Source of the DNA: Gadus chalcogrammus
Lineage: Eukaryota; Chordata; Actinopteri; Gadiformes; Gadidae
Assembly: GCF_026213295.1 (NCBI RefSeq)
Contig: NC_079425.1
Coordinates: 11,643,194-11,707,193 of the forward strand
Length of the DNA: 64,000 bases
Direction of reading: 5' to 3'
Shown: positions 14,067-64,000 of the stretch, one piece after another
How positions within the stretch are numbered: position 1 is the first letter of the stretch
How the letters are laid out: the number at the start of each line of letters is the position of its first letter
Position numbers and translations under genes: made by a program
Notes under the pieces: generated by a model
Databases searched by the model: none
The model's input: only the letters and a program-made list of their open reading frames with translations
Told to the model about the DNA's origin: nothing

Positions 14067-15060
14067 GCCTGTAGTCTATTGCCTGGGGGCTGGTGAGGGC
14101 AGGACACAGGGCTTGATGGCGATGGAGGAGAGAGTGGTGCAGACAGGATAAGATGAACCCTGAAGAAGACACTAACGCGTACTGAGGACGCCCGCTTATG
14201 TAATGACTTGCCTTTTGTTTGGCAGTTGTGATAAAATTGTTTTCCAATTATAACAAAAAATAGATTCAAAGTATTGTGCATATTCCCATATTCAATAAAT
14301 ATGTTATGACTTGCATATTATCGCAACCCATTGATAATCTTTGTGTTTGGTAAAAATCAAAGTCAAAATTCATCATATAAGTCATGAACATTAGGAGAGC
14401 CTATACTATTGATGATATTAGAATTACATTCATCAACATCATTTATTGAGGATATCTTCTTGCATCTATCAGAAGCAACGTTTCAAAACATTGTAACATG
14501 AACAATATACATAAAAACATTTGCGTTCTTATGCGTGAGCGATGTCTGCGTGCGTGTGGGTCTGTTTGTGTGTCCCTGTGTGCGTGTGTTGTCAGCTTGC
14601 CCACGGCGTGGCACTAAAATGGGCTGTGCTGAATTTAAATCAGGTGACTGAACAGACCGGGGTTTCATTCTGAGACAAGCCCAGAGTATTGTGTAATGCC
14701 CACTCCCACAACACTGACCCCCGTGCACACACATACATGATCCCAGATACACACAACCCTCTTCTCCAGCTGCATAACAACATGTACCCGGATCCTCTCC
14801 TGCCTCCACAAACGCCACTGCGGTCGCTCCAGTTTGATTCACATCTGAGTTCACATTGGGACTGAGGTGCAGCAACACCTGATTCAAGCTGAATATTTTT
14901 TTTTCCAACTGTATCAAAATAAGATCAGCTTGAGATTTATTTTATTATCCAGTGAGAGAGTTCTACCAGAAGATTCCGGGCCGGGACTTTGGGCTCGCTG
15001 CTCCGTTGGACCGTAAGTTCTGTCTGGGAGCTGAGCACGAGGCTGTCCAGCCACCGGTGA

Positions 15061-18809
<3,749 letters not shown>

Positions 18810-19583
18810 GTATGTCTATGTATAATGTATGTATTTATATCGTATATACACCGCGCACAAACAGGTACTCGAACAACGATGATCACGTGTTCTTTACATG
18901 GGACGTAAGCATGTTTTTAAAAGCTTTGGCTGACTACTGCCATATCTTTTAATTGTTGTCCTATTTTGTAGGCGTCATCCGTAAGACTTAAGTATACGAG
19001 AGCTCAAATGTATGTTTTTACTAAGGTTTGCAAAACAAATAAGTTGTATAATATGGTTCGATTTTAATATTAGTTGATTGGCAATCCAAGCATTCATTCC
19101 GTATTTATTTATTGTGGTTCATTGTTAAACTGAACATTTGTGCTGTATTTATTCCCTGCTCTTGCGTTGGATAAGAAACCATGAACCACATAATATTGTG
19201 AAAGCGGTTTGTTGTCATTTATGAGAATTACAACTTACTTCCTGGTTTCAATGTAGTTTCTTGTGCACGATTTTTCCTCATCTATAAATTGCATGTGAAT
19301 CAAATAGAATAGAACGTAATTCCAGAACCTTCCAATACTTTGGTTCAGACAAAATGTCCCCAGCCTTGCAGTGATGACCACAAGTAGTGACAGCAAACCA
19401 AAAGACCAAAGCAGCATAAAAATCAACCCGATGAAATCAAAATAATTTATTAACCTTACAAAGGCAGCAGTCTGACAACGGCGGTTCTCCCACAAGCCTC
19501 CAGACTCAAGTGCTCTGGGGTCTCCCTACGTTGTTGGCCTCATACTTGCATTAGGTGTAGCCTACACACATCCACACATACAG

Positions 19584-19614
<31 letters not shown>

Positions 19615-21516
19615 CATACATCATACAAAACCACACGCAACAGCACACACTATTTGGACCACTATTGAAACACATAGATGCATACAGTACACATGGCGGG
19701 CGATGGTGGGAGAGAAACACAAATCCTTTTAATAAATACCACACATACACTTAACAAAAGGTACATCTATTCCAGCTGGTATGTTCAAAATAAAGAAAAC
19801 ATTTTTATGTTTGTACAAGCTGTTGTGGTACTTCATATATATATATTTATTTATATTTATATACTTTATATTAAAACTATTTCAAACTTCTCACTACTCT
19901 GCCAAATAAAGCCAGACATTCATTTGTATACAACAGTAGTTTCTTCTTTGTTAGCCTATCCGTCTGAAATAAAGGTTTGTTTTTTATAGTGTCTCAAGAG
20001 TTGAGTGCAAATATTTATTTGTGATGAGTGGAAGAGTTTAAAACAACTAGTGAGAAAACACACACTTACGTACAGTATACCATGTTGCACTATCTCCCTG
20101 TTTGATGCAGTAACACTCCTTACATTCCTAACATAAAAGGCAATAAGTTAACATAAATAGTTGTTTTTTTTACAAGGGAATCGCCAAACAACCAAACAAA
20201 CAAACAAACACAAACATAAATTACTAAATTAAAAACAAACAAGAAATTATATTTAAAAAACAACAACATCTTGTGCAAAACCAGAAAGTGAACCTTTTGT
20301 GTTTCTGCTCACAGGGGGGCAGGACTTTGGGGAAGGGGCGGGAGTTAGAGTTGTATTGGGGGGGCTGACCAGACAAATGAGACACTTAAACCACAGTCAC
20401 AGAAGTTCAAACACGTCGTCACCCTAACAGGGACGAGGGCAGGCAGGCAGGCAGGCTGGGAAAGTGAGGAAGGAGAGGGGGGGGCGGGCGTGTACAGATG
20501 GCGGACACTGGAACGTGGGGTGAGTGGGTGTGGGTTTGATTGGGGGGTAGGGGGCACACACACACAGAGGAAACAAGAGACCCCCAGAAAAATGTGTCTG
20601 GAGCCTTCCAGACCAGGGCAGGTCTGAGACGGTGTGAGCGGGCAGCCAGTGGAAACACACAGGGCACGACCAGAGCAAACACAGAGTCCCCCCCTCCCTT
20701 CCACCTGGACATGGAGGAGGGGGGCAGTGAGGTTAAAAAGCATTGAAACTAAACTTTGGGTTCCAACAACTTGATTCACAACTCTAATAAACCACTTGAC
20801 TTCATCACAAACCACAGTGCTGGGTAAAAGTAGATGCGAAGAGAAATGTCAGCATGTGGGCACAAAATGACGACAGTTACACACCTTTTTTTGAAAGTTT
20901 TTGCTTGAGCACTTTTACAGAGCACTACCAAGAGACCTGTGATTGCACCGCGGAACGACAACAGGACATGCATAGCTTCCCCACGGACGCACTCTACGAC
21001 TAGAGATTCTGGAATTAAATGACTGTAAATCTAGCGTGTTAAAAAATCAAGTATGGCCGACCGTTTGCGTGTCGCTTCTCTGCGCTCTTGGTTGTTCGGG
21101 AGAAAAACAAAATTGATACACATATTTAAACGCTGAAGCGTTCTTCCCTTTAAGGACGTGACGCCATGATCGTCTTTTTTTTTTTTTGTCAACAGCAAAC
21201 CTGCGGAACAGCGCGCGGGAACAACAGAAAAATAATCACCGAAAGCGGAGCCCTCTCTAGAGCTCCTTATTCCTTTCCTGTCCTGACAACACACACACAC
21301 ACACGCACGCACACACGCACGCACACGCACCAGTAACATCCATTCGAATCACTGTTACACAAGCCGTCGTGATTACTCCCTCTCTCTCTCTACCACTCCG
21401 TCTCTCTCTCTCTCTCTCTGTGTGCGAGGCCTGCAGCAAGGTGTGTGTGTGGGGTGGCGGCGGTGTGAGTGGGGAGCAGCTAGTGGGGGGTGGGGGAGGA
21501 GGGGGGGGCTGCAGAG
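18810..21516. other. Convergent 3' ends of gldn and dmxl2
   Basis: Contains the 3'UTR of gldn (plus) and of dmxl2 (minus), whose stop codons are 2.7 kb apart. Poly(A) signals occur on both strands, so the two 3'UTRs may overlap. Candidate dmxl2 signals (AATAAA on the minus strand) lie at 20014-20019 and 19446-19451. Short AC-rich stretches occur near 19584 and 21291, and a CAGG run near 20439. No separate gene seen. Confidence 0.6.
19968..19973 (+). promoter_or_regulatory. gldn: Candidate poly(A) signal of gldn
   Basis: AATAAA followed by a GT/T-rich stretch (GGTTTGTTTTTTATAGTG) that could be the downstream element. Two other AATAAA hexamers occur at 19789-19794 and 19905-19910, so the choice is not certain. 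It would give a 3'UTR of about 1.2 kb. Confidence 0.35.
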
Positions 21517-62818
<41,302 letters not shown>

Positions 62819-64000
62819 TTTCCCTTTATTTTTACAACAGATGGATATTTAATTATTTACAGCGAGTCCACCCTCTCGTTTTCTCCATCTAGAAACCACT
62901 GAGGATCCCATCAATAACGTTGTCCTCGAACTGGCGGCGGTGTCTTCCAGCAGGAAGCGGATGATTTGCTTCGACCCAATTTGTATATTATGTATCAGCA
63001 CGTTATCTTTGTGAATATCTAACATTCAGCTGTTTGTCATCTCTCGTTGTCAACAGCACCGCGAGGATTATTCCGTAGAGCCGAGGAGCAGGATCTCTGC
63101 AGCGAACCTGACATGCGCGCTCACTGTATTCTCGAGGCACGACTGCATGGCGATAGAACTGCACATTCTAGGACGTCTCGATTCATAGACAATTATAGAC
63201 AGACAATATACGACATCGAATAGTTTATCTGTCCGAATGATAGCGCGAGAAATGTTATTATGAATGGTTGGAAATAATGCACGCAAAGTTATCCATTTTA
63301 AAACAATGATATAGTAGAGCTGTCTATTCTATTTATAAAATCTATGTTCACGACGCTAGTTTGTAGAGCGCGCAAGCCCAGAACAAGAAGGCGAGTTGTA
63401 TTGATCTTGAACAGACGAGGTGTCCTGGTCATATAAGATTAAGCAGATATTCTGTCAAACAATATATTTATCTCCTCAAATATTTCAAATGATAAGACGA
63501 TGTTCGCCGTAATCTTTTTAATTTTATTGTATGTTTTAACCTCTCAATTGAATACTATGGATTATATTTGAATGGCTGATTAATGAAATCGATTGATGTA
63601 AGATAATAATTATTTTGCCTCTACTAAAGAAAGGCCGTTATTGTAGAGGTGCTGCTTGGAATAAGTAGGGCTATTTGGGTTCAATGTCTTCTTGTTTGGC
63701 AAAAGGACATTTGACATGCTGACGTAAAGCCCAGGTTAACATAATATTCCATGCATTATAGTGTATCAAGCAGTCTATGCACAAAGAAGAAAATGCAGAC
63801 AGTGAGTCATTGTTTTGAGTGAATCAGCGAGACGGAGGCTGTATCAGTCCTTTCACTGTGCTCCTCACCTTATCTCCTTTATTATACATATTCATTGCAT
63901 CGTGTTTTTTATCAGATTGATGAGATCTAATGGAGTGGATTAAGAATTTAAACAATTTTCGTCCGACACTTTTAAATCATCCCCACCCCTAATGTTTGGT
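62819..64000. other. 5' flank of dmxl2
   Basis: Should contain the 5'UTR and promoter of dmxl2. No TATA box stands out, and the first few hundred bases are only mildly GC-rich with scattered CpG (about 62920-63180), so a broad TATA-less promoter is likely. Beyond about 63400 the DNA is AT-rich with no exon or repeat that I recognise. Confidence 0.4.

Noticed and set aside
20345..20815. 156-codon frame on the minus strand
   Set aside because: Lies in the presumed dmxl2 3'UTR, low complexity (Pro/Ser rich), no homology that I can recognise.

Overview
The window is vertebrate nuclear DNA, almost certainly from a teleost. It holds three multi-exon genes: cyp19a1a (ovarian aromatase, minus strand, 5937-9712), gldn (gliomedin, plus strand, 15061-18809) and dmxl2 (rabconnectin-3 alpha, minus strand, 21517-62818). 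I read each exon by eye from both strands and checked that all splice junctions keep the reading frame. Order and orientation match the human 15q21 block CYP19A1-GLDN-DMXL2. The very many long AC/GT dinucleotide runs (over 20, many of 100 bp or more) are a known mark of codfish (Gadidae) genomes, so a gadid is my best guess; this is inference.

Layout. 1-5796: gene-free, repeat-rich flank. 5937-9712: nine coding exons of cyp19a1a giving a 532-residue P450 with intact haem, I-helix and ExxR motifs. 9713-15060: region between the divergent cyp19a1a and gldn starts, with a TATA box, two SF-1/Ad4-like sites and a strong G-quadruplex motif upstream of cyp19a1a, then tandem repeats. 15061-18809: ten coding exons of gldn giving a 608-residue type II membrane protein with collagen and olfactomedin domains. 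18810-21516: convergent 3' ends of gldn and dmxl2. 21517-62818: 55 coding exons of dmxl2 (54 firm, one probable cassette), 3108 residues, complete from start to stop. 62819-64000: 5' flank of dmxl2.

The three genes do not form one pathway: aromatase makes oestrogens in the gonad, gliomedin clusters sodium channels at nodes of Ranvier, and DMXL2 acts in V-ATPase assembly and synaptic vesicle biology. They stay together as an old syntenic block. I saw no bacterial, viral, CRISPR or undescribed multi-gene system. The most interesting signals are regulatory and structural: dinucleotide tracts pressed against splice sites, a G4 motif beside an SF-1-like site in the aromatase promoter, a GC-AG intron in gldn, alternative-splicing signatures in dmxl2, a short transposon with matching target duplication, and a large fold-back element.
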